64,000 nucleotides of DNA. Origin: Microbispora catharanthi (GTDB taxonomy: Bacteria; Actinomycetota; Actinomycetes; Streptosporangiales; Streptosporangiaceae). Position 1 is the stretch's first letter; every line of letters begins with the position of its first letter. Shown in pieces: positions 34,849 to 43,379 of this stretch. The translations under genes and the position numbers were made by a program. The stretch covers positions 62,001 through 126,000 of the forward strand of contig NZ_VDMA02000007.1 in the NCBI RefSeq assembly GCF_006334915.2. The letters are read 5' to 3'. The notes beneath the pieces are model-generated. The model saw only the letters and a list, made by a program, of their open reading frames with translations, was not told the DNA's origin and made no database searches.

Positions 34849-36389
34849 CGTCTCGCCTCCTCCGGCCGCCGCGTGGAACGCGGGAAGTCCCTGCGCGCCA
34901 ACGCGGCCACGATGCGCCCGCCCATCGCCACCAGCGGCAGCCCGCCCCCCGGATGCGCGGACCCGCCGACGAGGTACAGCCCGCGCCGCGGCCCCCGGTT
35001 GCCGGGACGGCGGAAGGGCGCGAGCGGGCCGCCGTACGCGCCGCCGTAGATCGCCCCGCCCCACGCGCCGTACCGGTCGCGCAGGTCGGCCGGGGTCAGC
35101 AGGTCGAGGAAGCGCAGCCGTCCGGACAGGTCGTGCCCCCGGCTCGCCAGCCGGTCGAGGACGAGCTCCGCGTACGCCTCCGGCGGCGTGGGCCAGCGCC
35201 CGGGGTCGCCGGCGGGGACGTTCACCAGCATGCTCCAGCTCTCCGCGCCGGCGGGAGCCTGGGTGGCGTCGGCCACCGCCGGGCAGCCGATGTAGACCGT
35301 GGGGTCCTCCGGCGGCCGCCGCCGGTCGAAGATGTCGCCGAACTCGCGCCGGTAGTCGGCGGAGAACACGATCGAGTGGTGCGGCAGGCCCTCGGTCCGC
35401 CCCTCGACGGCGGCGAGCATCAGGAAGGCGGACGACGACAGGCCCAGCCGGGCGATCCGGCGCAGGCGGGCGCGGTCGGGCAGGAGCCGCCCGTAGAGGG
35501 AGGCCGCGTCGGCGTTGACGATCACGATGTCGGCCCTGACCGCCTCGCCGAGGGCCGTGCGGACGCCGCCGACCCGCTCCGCATCGGCGATGACCTCGGT
35601 GATCTCGGTCTCCAGACGGATCTCGACGCCCGCCTTGTCCAGCGACGCGGCCAGCGCGTCCGCGAGGCGGGGCAGCCCGCCCCGCACGTACCACCCGCCG
35701 TCGCCGTGCTCGATGGCGGGGACGCAGCCCAGGGCGGCGGGCGCCCGGTAGGGGTTCGACCCGGCGTAGGTGGCGTAGCGGTCGACGTACTGGCGCAGGC
35801 GGGCGTCCCGGAAGAACCGGGCCGCCAGAGCATGCAGGGTGCGGCCGGGCGCGACCGCGAGCAGGTCGCCCAGCCGGGGGCGCGGGAGAGGACCGCTCGG
35901 CCGCCCGCCCGCCGGTCCGCCCGGGCGATCACCGGACCGCTGACCCGCCGACCGGAACGGCGGCTCGACGACGGGCCCGGACGGCGGTCCCGCGAAGAAG
36001 GTGCGTGTGGAGGCGTCCAGGCAGCGCGCGGCCCAGCGATGGAAGGCCCGCCAGTTGGGGCCCTCGCCCGGCGCGAGCCGGTCCACCGCCTCCGCCGTAC
36101 GCTCCGGGTCGCGGCAGGTGGACAGCGTCGAGCCGTCCGCGAAGCGATACCGGCACAGCTCGTCGAGTTCGAGCAGGTCGAGCGGCACGCCGAGGTCCAG
36201 GAAGAGGCCGGGCAGCGTGAGCAGTGAGGGGCCGATCGAGAACGTGAAGCCGTCCCGCCTGTGCTCGGCCAGCTTGCCGCCGAGCCGGGGCAGCCGCTCG
36301 TAGATCCGCACGTCGTGCCCGTCCCGCGCGAGCAGCAGGGCGGCCACCATGCCGCCGACGCCGCCCCCGACCACGATCACCTCCGGCAC
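34845..36389 (-). CDS. Second phytoene desaturase-family enzyme (CrtD/CrtI-like)
   Basis: 514 residues. FAD motif VIVVGGGVGGMVAALLLARDGHDV at the start, TFSIGPSLLTLPG, AGSNPYRAPAAL, WYVRGGLPRLADALA and the C-terminal GLYLVGGSAHPGGGLPLVAMGG (parts). Closer in style to CrtD-type 3,4-desaturases acting on 1-hydroxylated carotenoids than to the CrtI at 28.7 kb; this is judged by eye. A Pro/Gly/Arg-rich insert sits near residues 150-180. GTG 36389 lies inside the end of the cruF-like gene (13-nt overlap). Confidence 0.88.
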   Translation of the reverse strand: MPEVIVVGGGVGGMVAALLLARDGHDVRIYERLPRLGGKLAEHRRDGFTFSIGPSLLTLPGLFLDLGVPLDLLELDELCRYRFADGSTLSTCRDPERTAEAVDRLAPGEGPNWRAFHRWAARCLDASTRTFFAGPPSGPVVEPPFRSAGQRSGDRPGGPAGGRPSGPLPRPRLGDLLAVAPGRTLHALAARFFRDARLRQYVDRYATYAGSNPYRAPAALGCVPAIEHGDGGWYVRGGLPRLADALAASLDKAGVEIRLETEITEVIADAERVGGVRTALGEAVRADIVIVNADAASLYGRLLPDRARLRRIARLGLSSSAFLMLAAVEGRTEGLPHHSIVFSADYRREFGDIFDRRRPPEDPTVYIGCPAVADATQAPAGAESWSMLVNVPAGDPGRWPTPPEAYAELVLDRLASRGHDLSGRLRFLDLLTPADLRDRYGAWGGAIYGGAYGGPLAPFRRPGNRGPRRGLYLVGGSAHPGGGLPLVAMGGRIVAALARRDFPRSTRRPEEARR

Positions 36390-37411
36390 GCGCGCCCCCA
36401 GGCGAGCAGGGCGAAGGCGCCCATCGCGAGCCCTCCGGCGGCGGCCACGAACGGATCGGGCGGCCGGAAGACCGCGGCGAAGCCGACGGTCTCCATCATC
36501 GCCATGACCGTGTAGAGCGCGACGAGCCCGGTCGTCCCCGCCGCCTCGGCGCCGCTCACGGGCCGGTTCGTGGCGGCACGGCCCGTGACGCGGTCGAGAA
36601 GCACCATGACCAGGAGAGAGACCACCAGCCAGCCGGCGAAGTTGGCGAGCGGCACGCCCCGGTACGGTCCCGGCTCCGCCCAGACCCACAGTCCGAGCCT
36701 GAGCATCTGCGGGTCGAGGAACAGGTCCCACGCGGTGAGCGCCAGGGCTCCGGTGAGGATCGGCGTCAGCCGGCCGCGCGGCGCCACGCTGCGGGCGACG
36801 GCGTGGGCGGCCAGGCCCATGCCGCCCCAGGCGAGGGCGACGATCAGCGGGACGCCCCCAGGCCGCGGCCACAGGGCGTCGGTGTAGCGGTAGTCGCCGA
36901 AGGGCAGGCCCGTCCTCGTGCCGATCCACTCGGCGGCGTAACCGGCCGCCACCGCCGCCGCGAACGCGCCCGCCGCCCTGCGCGGGGTGTGCGCCGCCGC
37001 CGCGAAGGCGAGTGCGCTCACCGCGAGCAGGACCACGACCGCGGTGGTGAGGCGCAGGTCCTGGGGCCGCAGCCCCGTCGCGATCTGGGCGGCCACCATG
37101 GCGGCCAACGCGATCACGCCGGCCGCGTTCGGCCACGCACCCCTCAGGCGCGGCGCGTCCGCCGGCGTCCCCCTCCCCCGCCGCCGGGGCGACCGCGACG
37201 CGCCCGGTGCCTTCGGCGGTTCCGGCCCAGGTGACGGACCGGAGATCTCCGGCCCGCTCGCCCGCCGCAGGGGCGGCCGCGAGCCGCGCCGCTCCGGTGG
37301 CGTGCCGTCAGCCTCGGCCGCGCTCTTCGCCGCGCTCTTCCGGGTGGTCTCCCACGTCTCCACGTAGGGTGATTCGAGCGCATCCCCCTGATCGGATGCG
37401 CTCGGCCCCAC
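36377..37411 (-). CDS. CruF-like carotenoid 1,2-hydratase (carotenoid biosynthesis membrane protein)
   Basis: About 344 residues as drawn; the first 85 are low-complexity, and seven or so hydrophobic helices follow. Family blocks are GTRTGLPFGDYRYTDALWP, GVPLIVALAWGGMGLAAHAV (parts), LTAWDLFLDPQML, LWVWAEPGPYRGVPLANFAGWL (parts). CruF proteins add water to the end group of acyclic carotenoids, giving the 1-hydroxyl that a glycosyltransferase later uses. The start is uncertain: GTG 37411 lies beyond a perfect hairpin (37375-37404), and GTG 37363 may be the real one. Heads the cruF-crtD-GT2 operon. Confidence 0.85.
   Translation of the reverse strand: MGPSASDQGDALESPYVETWETTRKSAAKSAAEADGTPPERRGSRPPLRRASGPEISGPSPGPEPPKAPGASRSPRRRGRGTPADAPRLRGAWPNAAGVIALAAMVAAQIATGLRPQDLRLTTAVVVLLAVSALAFAAAAHTPRRAAGAFAAAVAAGYAAEWIGTRTGLPFGDYRYTDALWPRPGGVPLIVALAWGGMGLAAHAVARSVAPRGRLTPILTGALALTAWDLFLDPQMLRLGLWVWAEPGPYRGVPLANFAGWLVVSLLVMVLLDRVTGRAATNRPVSGAEAAGTTGLVALYTVMAMMETVGFAAVFRPPDPFVAAAGGLAMGAFALLAWGRACRR
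37375..37404. terminator. Perfect 11-bp inverted repeat before cruF-like gene
   Basis: Arms CGAGCGCATCC and GGATGCGCTCG, loop of 8 nt. It lies 76 nt past the aldo/keto reductase stop and so could terminate that gene, or be an operator for the cruF operon if translation really starts at 37363. No U-tract. Confidence 0.5.
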
Positions 37412-37480
37412 ACGGGTGCGGCCGGTGGAGATCGGCTACGGCCGGCCGCCGGGAACGCCCCCGCGATACCGGCCAGGTCG

Positions 37481-38458
37481 TCACCAGCGGTGGTGGACCT
37501 GCGGGCGGACCAGGTCGTCGTAGACCTGGCGGACCGCGTCGTGGGTCTCGGCCGGCAGCGGCGGGAACTGCGCCGCCGCCGCGTTGGCCTCGGCCTGCCG
37601 GGGGTTGCGGGCGCCGGGGATCACGACGCTGACCCCGGACTGGTCGATGATCCAGCGCAGCGCGAACTGCGCCATCGTCATGCCCTCGGGCACGAGGCCG
37701 CGCAGCCGCTCGACCGCCTGGAGGCCCACGCCGTACTCCACGCCGGAGAAGGTCTCGCCGACGTCGAACGCCTCACCCTGGCGGTTGAAGTTGCGGTGGT
37801 CGTCCTCGGCGAAGACGGTCTGCGGGCCGTACTTGCCCGACAGCAGGCCGCTCGCCAGCGGGACCCGGGCGATGATGCCGACTCCGGCCTTCTCCGCGGC
37901 GGGCAGGACCTCGTCCAGCGGCTTCAGTCGGAAGGCGTTGAGGATGATCTGCACGGTGGCCACGCCGGGGCGCGCGATCGCGGTCAGCGCCTCGGCCACC
38001 GTCTCCACGCTGACGCCGTACGCGGCGACGCGGCCCTCGGCGACCAGCGTGTCGAGCGCGTCGAAGACCTCGTCGGTGTCGAAGACGGCGCTCGGCGGGC
38101 AGTGGAGCTGCACCAGGTCGAGCGTGTCGACACCCAGGTTGGCGCGGGAGCGGTCGGTCCAGGCGCGGAAGTTGTCCAGCGTGTAGACGTCGGGCGTCTG
38201 TTGCACCCTGCGGCCCATCTTCGTGGCCACGGTCAGGCCGGACCGCTCCTTGATCAGCTTCCCGATGACCTTCTCGCTGCGGCCGTCGCCGTACACGTCG
38301 GCCGTGTCGATGAAGGTGGTCCCGGCGTCGACCGCGGCGTCGAGCGTGGCCAACGCGTCGGCCTCGCTCACCTCGCCCCAGTCGGCCCCGAGCTGCCAAG
38401 CTCCCAGTCCGACGACGCCGACCTGCCTGCCCGTCCTGCCCAACACGCGCTGTTCCAT
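37481..38458 (-). CDS. Aldo/keto reductase
   Basis: 325-residue NADPH-dependent TIM-barrel oxidoreductase. The catalytic tetrad is visible: Asp and Tyr in DTADVYGDGRSE, Lys in VATKMG, His in LVQLHCPP; the cofactor site ends in IPGARNPRQAEAN. Closest in style to the general YajO/PdxI-like cytosolic reductases. Substrate unknown; not obviously part of the carotenoid operon because a hairpin separates them. Confidence 0.93.
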   Translation of the reverse strand: MEQRVLGRTGRQVGVVGLGAWQLGADWGEVSEADALATLDAAVDAGTTFIDTADVYGDGRSEKVIGKLIKERSGLTVATKMGRRVQQTPDVYTLDNFRAWTDRSRANLGVDTLDLVQLHCPPSAVFDTDEVFDALDTLVAEGRVAAYGVSVETVAEALTAIARPGVATVQIILNAFRLKPLDEVLPAAEKAGVGIIARVPLASGLLSGKYGPQTVFAEDDHRNFNRQGEAFDVGETFSGVEYGVGLQAVERLRGLVPEGMTMAQFALRWIIDQSGVSVVIPGARNPRQAEANAAAAQFPPLPAETHDAVRQVYDDLVRPQVHHRW

Positions 38459-38482
38459 GAGGTCAGATCGTAGCGGGGCAGC

Positions 38483-39151
38483 TCAGGCGGAGGCCGCTCC
38501 ACCCGCCAGGTGGTGCAGGAACCAGTCGCGGGCGAGCCGCGCGACCGTCTCCAGTGCGCCCGGCTCCTCGAACAGATGCGTGGCGTGGGGCACGATCTCC
38601 AGCCGGACCGGCGCGGTGATCGCCCGCATCGCCTCCCTGTTGAGGTCGAGGACGACGGAGTCGCGCTCCCCCACGATCAGCAGCGTCGGCTGGCGCACCG
38701 AGCGCAGCGCGCCCGCGGCGAGGTCGGGCCTGCCGCCCCTGGACACCACCGCGGCGACACCGCCGGGCCGCGTCGCCGCGGCGACGAGCGCGGCGGCGGC
38801 GCCCGTGCTCGCGCCGAACAGGCCGACGGGCAGACCGCCGACGACCTCGTCCTCGGGCAGCCGGTCGGCCAGGGCGCCCACCCGATCGGCGAGCAGGCCG
38901 ATGTCGAAGCGCAGGTGGCCGGTGACCGCGTCGACGCGCTCCTCCTCCACCGTCAGCAGATCGGCCAGGACGGTGGCCAGCCCGGCCCGCTGCAGCTCCC
39001 TGGCGACATACCGGTTACGCGGGCTGTGCCGGCCGCTGCCGCTGCCGTGGGCGAACAACACCGCTCCCCGGGCCTCCCGGGGGACCGCCACGTCGGCGTC
39101 GAGCACGACATCGCCGACCGGGATCCGCACGCTGAGTTCGACCTCGCTCAT
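38483..39151 (-). CDS. Alpha/beta hydrolase (dienelactone hydrolase-like)
   Basis: 222 residues. LFAHGSGSGRHSPRN is the oxyanion region, the nucleophile serine is in GLFGASTGAAAALVAA, the acid in VGERDSVVLDLNR, and the histidine in EIVPHATHLFEEPG. ATG 39151 follows a G-rich ribosome site; an ATG at 39235 would add 28 residues that overlap the upstream repeats. Often found as a stand-alone hydrolase or fused to a phosphoribosyltransferase; substrate unknown. Confidence 0.88.
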   Translation of the reverse strand: MSEVELSVRIPVGDVVLDADVAVPREARGAVLFAHGSGSGRHSPRNRYVARELQRAGLATVLADLLTVEEERVDAVTGHLRFDIGLLADRVGALADRLPEDEVVGGLPVGLFGASTGAAAALVAAATRPGGVAAVVSRGGRPDLAAGALRSVRQPTLLIVGERDSVVLDLNREAMRAITAPVRLEIVPHATHLFEEPGALETVARLARDWFLHHLAGGAASA

Positions 39152-39185
39152 GACGCCCGCCCCCCTCGGCCGCGCCCTGCTGAGC

Positions 39186-39237
39186 GGCACTGGACAACCA
39201 GGATGGTGCTGCACAACCGGGACGGCACTGGACAACC
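39186..39237. repeat. Three 14-bp direct repeats at exact 19-bp spacing
   Basis: GGCACTGGACAACC (39186), GGTGCTGCACAACC (39205) and GGCACTGGACAACC (39224) are evenly spaced in the region upstream of the alpha/beta hydrolase start at 39151. Even spacing suggests cooperative binding of a regulator; none is identified. Confidence 0.6.
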
Positions 39238-39345
39238 GTGTGGCGTACCCCCGGCCGGTCGAGGCAAACCGGGGACGACGTGGCCTCCGCGTGCGGAACG
39301 GGCGGCATCAGCAGTGATGTCAGGAGCGGCGTGAGCATCGCGACG

Positions 39346-39801
39346 TCAGGAGCGACGTGAGCGCATCGCCTTGAGCACCCGCACGCCGCCGTCCTCCCCG
39401 GCCTGCGCGCCGCGGAACGCGCCGACCACCAGGCGCCGGTACTCCTCCGACTCCACGGGACACAGCGCGATGCGGCCGTCCCGGTCGAACAGCAGCCCCC
39501 AGCCGTACCTCTTCGGCAGCGGTGACGCCCTCAGGCACGCCTGGGAACGGGAGAAGAACTCCTTCCTGAGCTCCGCGCGCCGCTCGGCGGACAGGTCCTC
39601 CGGCAGGTCCTGGCGGCGCAGCCAGGTCTCGAACAGCACGTCCTCCTGCGTCATGCCGTACGGCGCGCCGGAGATCAGCTCGTACTGGAGGACGGCGACA
39701 GTGGGCTTGCCGCCCCGGGCCCCGGGCACCTCCGCGGCGGTCACCGGGCAGTCGTCGGCGACCGCGATGAGCGTCGAGTAGTAGTTCAGGTCCTCGGCCA
39801 T
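39346..39801 (-). CDS. DUF6157 family protein
   Basis: 151 residues with NYYSTLIAVADDCPVTAAEVP, KPTVAVLQYELISGAPYGMTQEDVLFETWLRR (parts) and a C-terminal YGWGLLFDRDGRIALCPVESEEY (parts), the layout of DUF6157 proteins. Soluble, no signal. Function unknown. An imperfect 25-bp repeat (GTCAGGAGCG..., 39317-39366) spans its 3' end. Confidence 0.8.
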   Translation of the reverse strand: MAEDLNYYSTLIAVADDCPVTAAEVPGARGGKPTVAVLQYELISGAPYGMTQEDVLFETWLRRQDLPEDLSAERRAELRKEFFSRSQACLRASPLPKRYGWGLLFDRDGRIALCPVESEEYRRLVVGAFRGAQAGEDGGVRVLKAMRSRRS

Positions 39802-39831
39802 GTCTCCACTATGCAGCAGGAGATCGACGGC

Positions 39832-42018
39832 TCATCCCGCTCCGGGCGCGCCTCCGGAAGGCTTGCCGAAGGCGGCAGGCGGGCGGGCCTCGGCGATGAG
39901 GCGCACCTCCTCGGGCAGGCCGCTCACGTACACCTCGCCGCTGTCCTCCCGAGCCTCCAGGTCGACTCGCCCGCCCGCGAGCGGAAAGCCGGAGATGCGT
40001 AGGTGCCCGAACCCCCTGGGCAGCACCGGCGCGATCCACACCTTGCGGTGCGGCACCCACGGGTCCACGCGGAGCAGGAGCCGTATGAGCTGGATCGGGG
40101 TGGCCGAGGCCCATGCCTGCGGTGAGCACGAGGTCGGGTACGGCACCGGCACGTGGAACTCCCCGCGGTCGAACCCACAGAAGAGCTCGGGGAGCCGGTC
40201 GCCGAAGGCGCGGGCGGCGTCGAACAGGCCGGTGGCGACGCGCTGGGCCCCCTCCACGAATCCGTAGCGCATGAGCCCGGACGCCACGAGCGCGCTGTCG
40301 TGCGGCCAGACGGACCCGTTGTGATAGCTCATCGGGTTGTAGGCGCCCATGTCGGAGGCGAGGGTGCGGATGCCGAAGCCGGTGAACATCCGGGGCGACA
40401 GCAGGTGCTCGGCCACGGCCGCGGCCTTGTCGCGGTCGACGATCCCCGACCACAGGCAGTGGCCCATGTTGGAGGCGAGGGCGTCGATCGGGCGGCCCTC
40501 GTGGTCGAGACCGACGGCGAAGTAGCCGCGGTCGGGCAGCCAGAACCGTTCGTTGAACCGGGCGCGCAGCTCGGCGGCCCGTTCCCGGTAGCGCCGCTCG
40601 GTCTCGGTGTCGCCCGCCTCCTTGGCGAAGTAGTGGCGGGCGATGCAGGCGGCGTAGACGTACCCCTGCACCTCGGCCAGGGCGATGGGCGGCCGGGCGA
40701 TCGTGCCGTCGGCGAAGTTGATGCCGTCGAAGGAGTCCTTCCAGCCCTGGTTGAGCAGGCCCTGGTCGGTCTTCCGCTGATACCACAGGAACCCGTCACG
40801 CATGCCGTACCGCTCGATCCACTCCAGCGCCGCGTCCGCGTGCGGGAGCAGCCGCTCCACCGCCGCCCGGTGCAGGCCCCAGCGGCGCAGCTCGCCGAGG
40901 AGGATGACGAACAGCGGGCTGGCGTCGACCGAGCCGTAGTAGGCGTGCCCGCCGGACGACGTGTCGTCCTGCCTGGCGCCGTAGCGCAGCTCGTGCATGA
41001 TCTTCCCGGGCTCCTCCTCGGTCAACGGGTCGATCTTGGTGCCCTGCAGGGCGGCCAGCCGGGTCAGCGTGCCGTGCGCAAGTTCGGGGTCGAGCGCCAG
41101 GGCCATCCACGCGGTGAGCAGCGAGTCGCGGCCGAACAGCGTCATGAACCAGGGCGCCCCGGCGGCGACGGTGGGCGGCAGCTCGGGATGCTCGGGGTCG
41201 AACAGCCGCAGCGCGCCGAGGTCGTTGTGGGACTGGCGCAGGATTCCCGCCAGGGCGGTGTTGGTCGTCGTCACCTTGGGCAGGCGCCTGTCCCACTCGA
41301 ACAACTGTCCCGCCCGCCGGACCAGCGCGGGCGACAGCCGCTTCTCCGAGTACCACGGCTCGGTCTCGGCCCCGTCGATGATCGGGTTGGCCTGCACGCA
41401 GGCCGTCCACTCGCCGCGCGGCGGCACCACCACACGGAAGATGATCAGGCGCGGGTTGAGCACCGGCAGCACCGGGGTGCCGTCGGCTTTGGCGACCACC
41501 CGCACCCCCCTGCCCTTGCTGACCGAGAACATCCGCAGCGACCGCTCCTCCGCCGCGGTCGTCACGTCGGCCACCCAGTGCACCCGGTGGGTCTTCACCT
41601 CGAACAGGTCGCACACGTCGGAGCCGACGTGCAGGGTCACCATGCAGCCGGCCGGCTCATGGGACATGTTGCGGATGGTGAGGTCCTCCGACAGCCCGCC
41701 GCCGACGTACCGGTCGCGCACGACCAGCAGCGTGCTCTCCGCCTGCCCCGGCCGCGGCTTGGCCCGGCCGACGAACGTCGCGTGGTACGGCTCGCCCGGC
41801 AGGACCTGCAGTTCCTCGATGGGCCCGTCATCGATGCGCAGCTCCCAGTGGGACAGCAGCCGGGTGTCGGCGTAGTAGATCCCGTGTGCCGATCCGGGGA
41901 AGATGTCGCCGCTGCGGGCCGACACGCAGAACGATCCCCCGGCCACGAGCGTCATGGCGCCACCGCCAATGGCGCTGGGCTGCCCCTCGAACGTCCACCC
42001 GCCCGTCATCCCGATCAC
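39832..42018 (-). CDS. Glycogen debranching-type alpha-1,6-glucosidase (amylo-alpha-1,6-glucosidase family)
   Basis: 728 residues: an N-terminal beta domain (GIYYADTRLLSHWELRID, and RNMSHEPAGCMVTL) and a C-terminal (alpha/alpha)6 barrel with PWFMTLFGRDSLLTAWMALA, QGWKDSFDGINFADG and AYNPMSYHNGSVWPHDSALVA (parts), as in glycogen debranching-like GH enzymes (GDE_N_bis type). Cytoplasmic; likely acts on alpha-glucans or trehalose-linked sugars but no partner genes are near. GTG 42018 has GAGGGA upstream. Full length for this group. Confidence 0.9.
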   Translation of the reverse strand: MIGMTGGWTFEGQPSAIGGGAMTLVAGGSFCVSARSGDIFPGSAHGIYYADTRLLSHWELRIDDGPIEELQVLPGEPYHATFVGRAKPRPGQAESTLLVVRDRYVGGGLSEDLTIRNMSHEPAGCMVTLHVGSDVCDLFEVKTHRVHWVADVTTAAEERSLRMFSVSKGRGVRVVAKADGTPVLPVLNPRLIIFRVVVPPRGEWTACVQANPIIDGAETEPWYSEKRLSPALVRRAGQLFEWDRRLPKVTTTNTALAGILRQSHNDLGALRLFDPEHPELPPTVAAGAPWFMTLFGRDSLLTAWMALALDPELAHGTLTRLAALQGTKIDPLTEEEPGKIMHELRYGARQDDTSSGGHAYYGSVDASPLFVILLGELRRWGLHRAAVERLLPHADAALEWIERYGMRDGFLWYQRKTDQGLLNQGWKDSFDGINFADGTIARPPIALAEVQGYVYAACIARHYFAKEAGDTETERRYRERAAELRARFNERFWLPDRGYFAVGLDHEGRPIDALASNMGHCLWSGIVDRDKAAAVAEHLLSPRMFTGFGIRTLASDMGAYNPMSYHNGSVWPHDSALVASGLMRYGFVEGAQRVATGLFDAARAFGDRLPELFCGFDRGEFHVPVPYPTSCSPQAWASATPIQLIRLLLRVDPWVPHRKVWIAPVLPRGFGHLRISGFPLAGGRVDLEAREDSGEVYVSGLPEEVRLIAEARPPAAFGKPSGGAPGAG

Positions 42019-42163
42019 CCCGGCCCGGTCCCTCGGTCCCGACGGTTGCCCTCATACCCCCAGGTCGAGCCGGTTTTCGCTGAGTTTGCAGTCTTATATC
42101 CGCATCGAGTGGTCAAGAGGGCCCTTTACCCGCCTATGACCTCCCGTTTCCTACTCTTCCGGC

Positions 42164-42364
42164 ATGCGCAGGTGGGTGAGCTCGGAGGGGCACGAGGTGG
42201 ACTCGATCGTCATCGAGGGCCGCCCGCTGCTGCGCGTACGGCACCTGGGCTACCACATCGGCTACTGCGCCTCCGTCGCGGAGGTGGCGGCCCACGTCGA
42301 TCTCGCCGACCTGGTGGAGGTCGTCGACCTGCGTCACGCCGCCAGGGCTCGCGGACAAGGATGA
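42164..42364 (+). CDS. Small conserved-looking hypothetical protein, possibly leaderless
   Basis: 66 residues: MRRWVSSEGHEVDSIVIEG, then GYHIGYCASVAEVAAHVDLADLVEV in two parts, looking like a compact alpha/beta fold. A TACTCT -10-like hexamer ends 7 nt before the ATG with no ribosome site, fitting leaderless transcription, and a strong hairpin overlaps its stop codon. These features argue for a real gene, though I do not recognise the family. Confidence 0.6.
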   Translation: MRRWVSSEGHEVDSIVIEGRPLLRVRHLGYHIGYCASVAEVAAHVDLADLVEVVDLRHAARARGQG

Positions 42365-42391
42365 GGGGTGAGCCTGACCGGCTCACCCCTC
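42363..42391. terminator. Terminator overlapping the stop of the 66-residue gene
   Basis: Perfect 12-bp stem, arms GAGGGGTGAGCC and GGCTCACCCCTC, 5-nt loop. It lies between convergent genes (42364 and 42430) and can act on both. Confidence 0.8.
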
Positions 42392-42429
42392 CGTCGCGCC
42401 ACCGCGTCGCCTCACCGCGGAGCGGGCGC

Positions 42430-43182
42430 TCAGTCCCAGCCCGGCATGTTCCAGAAGTCGCCGGCGGCCGCCTTGGGCTGCGCCTTGACCTGGGCCTTGG
42501 GCTTGGCCTTGGCGACGGCGGGCTTCGCCTTGCCGGCCTTCGGCATGCCCCAGCCCTGGAGCGGCCGCGCCCAGGCGCCGGCGTCCTCGTCGTCGGTCTT
42601 CGCGCTCGACGGCTTACGGCCGAAGTCGTTGCCGGACATCTTGGTGTACGTCGGCTGGTTGGACGTGGGGTGAAGGAAGACGTCCTGCGGCGAGCGCTGG
42701 CTGTTGTTCTTTCCGGTGGCGGGCATCGTGAACATGGAGCCCGGCTGCGATCCGTTCGCCTGGTTCCCGTTCATCGGGCCTCCGGCGGGCCTGCCGCCCA
42801 CCACCGGGACGCCGGCCAGCGAGTTGCCTCCGGCGGGACCTCCGGCCGGCTGCGTGCCGGCCTGCCGGCTGTCGGCCGTGCCACCGGCGGGCGCCTGCCT
42901 GCCGGTCATCGAGCCCTTGGGGCTCTGGCCGTTCGCCGCCGGTCCGTTCGCCCGGTTCTCGGCCTCGTCGTTCGCCGGGAAGAACGGGCCGACCTTCGCA
43001 CCCTTGTCCAGAATGTCCAGGGCCTTGGACGCGACGAAGTCGGGCTCCTCCGGGTGGTTCATCGCCATGGCGGCGATCTGCTTGCCGGGCGACATCGGCT
43101 CCTTGGCGGACAGCGGAGCCGGGTCCGCGGGAGCGGGACCCGACAGGAGAGCCGCGGCGAGTACGGCTGTACATATAGGCAT
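42430..43182 (-). CDS. Secreted low-complexity protein, paralogue of the one at 44.8 kb
   Basis: 250 residues. Signal peptide MPICTAVLAAALLSGPA with cleavage expected after ADP; a mature region rich in Gly, Pro, Asn and Lys with SPQDVFLHPTSN and a basic Lys/Ala tail (KPKAQVKAQPK) ending MPGWD. The signal peptide and the DVF-(L/I)-(H/Q)-P motif recur in the gene at 44782-45408, as does the upstream DNA. No domain recognised. A role at the cell surface is inferred from the signal only. Confidence 0.75.
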   Translation of the reverse strand: MPICTAVLAAALLSGPAPADPAPLSAKEPMSPGKQIAAMAMNHPEEPDFVASKALDILDKGAKVGPFFPANDEAENRANGPAANGQSPKGSMTGRQAPAGGTADSRQAGTQPAGGPAGGNSLAGVPVVGGRPAGGPMNGNQANGSQPGSMFTMPATGKNNSQRSPQDVFLHPTSNQPTYTKMSGNDFGRKPSSAKTDDEDAGAWARPLQGWGMPKAGKAKPAVAKAKPKAQVKAQPKAAAGDFWNMPGWD

Positions 43183-43310
43183 GAGAATTTCCCCCGAAAT
43201 CCTGTGGACGGTACAAGAACGAAGGTAAGCGCACGATGCCGGGCCATCACGGACCCGATGCTCAGTGTCCGGTCAAATAAGAGGATCAGCCGCTTCAGGA
43301 CATAGACCCC
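43183..43310 (-). promoter_or_regulatory. Upstream region conserved with that of the 44.8-kb paralogue (copy A)
   Basis: Blocks shared with 45409-45535: GGGGGA before the ATG, GCGCTTACC-TTCGT-type element (plus-strand GGTAAGCGC), and TTGACCGGACA on the minus strand. TTGACC is a plausible -35; no consensus -10 follows at 17 bp, so an alternative sigma factor is possible. Confidence 0.5.
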
Positions 43311-43379
43311 CAGGCCACCCCTGCTCCGCCGATTACAGGGCGCAGGTGACACGGGGCGGCGCCAAGTAGTGATCTGCCC

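Noticed and set aside
40153..43305. Plus-strand open frame of about 1,050 codons opposite the debranching enzyme
   Set aside because: Shadow frame crossing a divergent promoter region and a terminator; not a credible gene.
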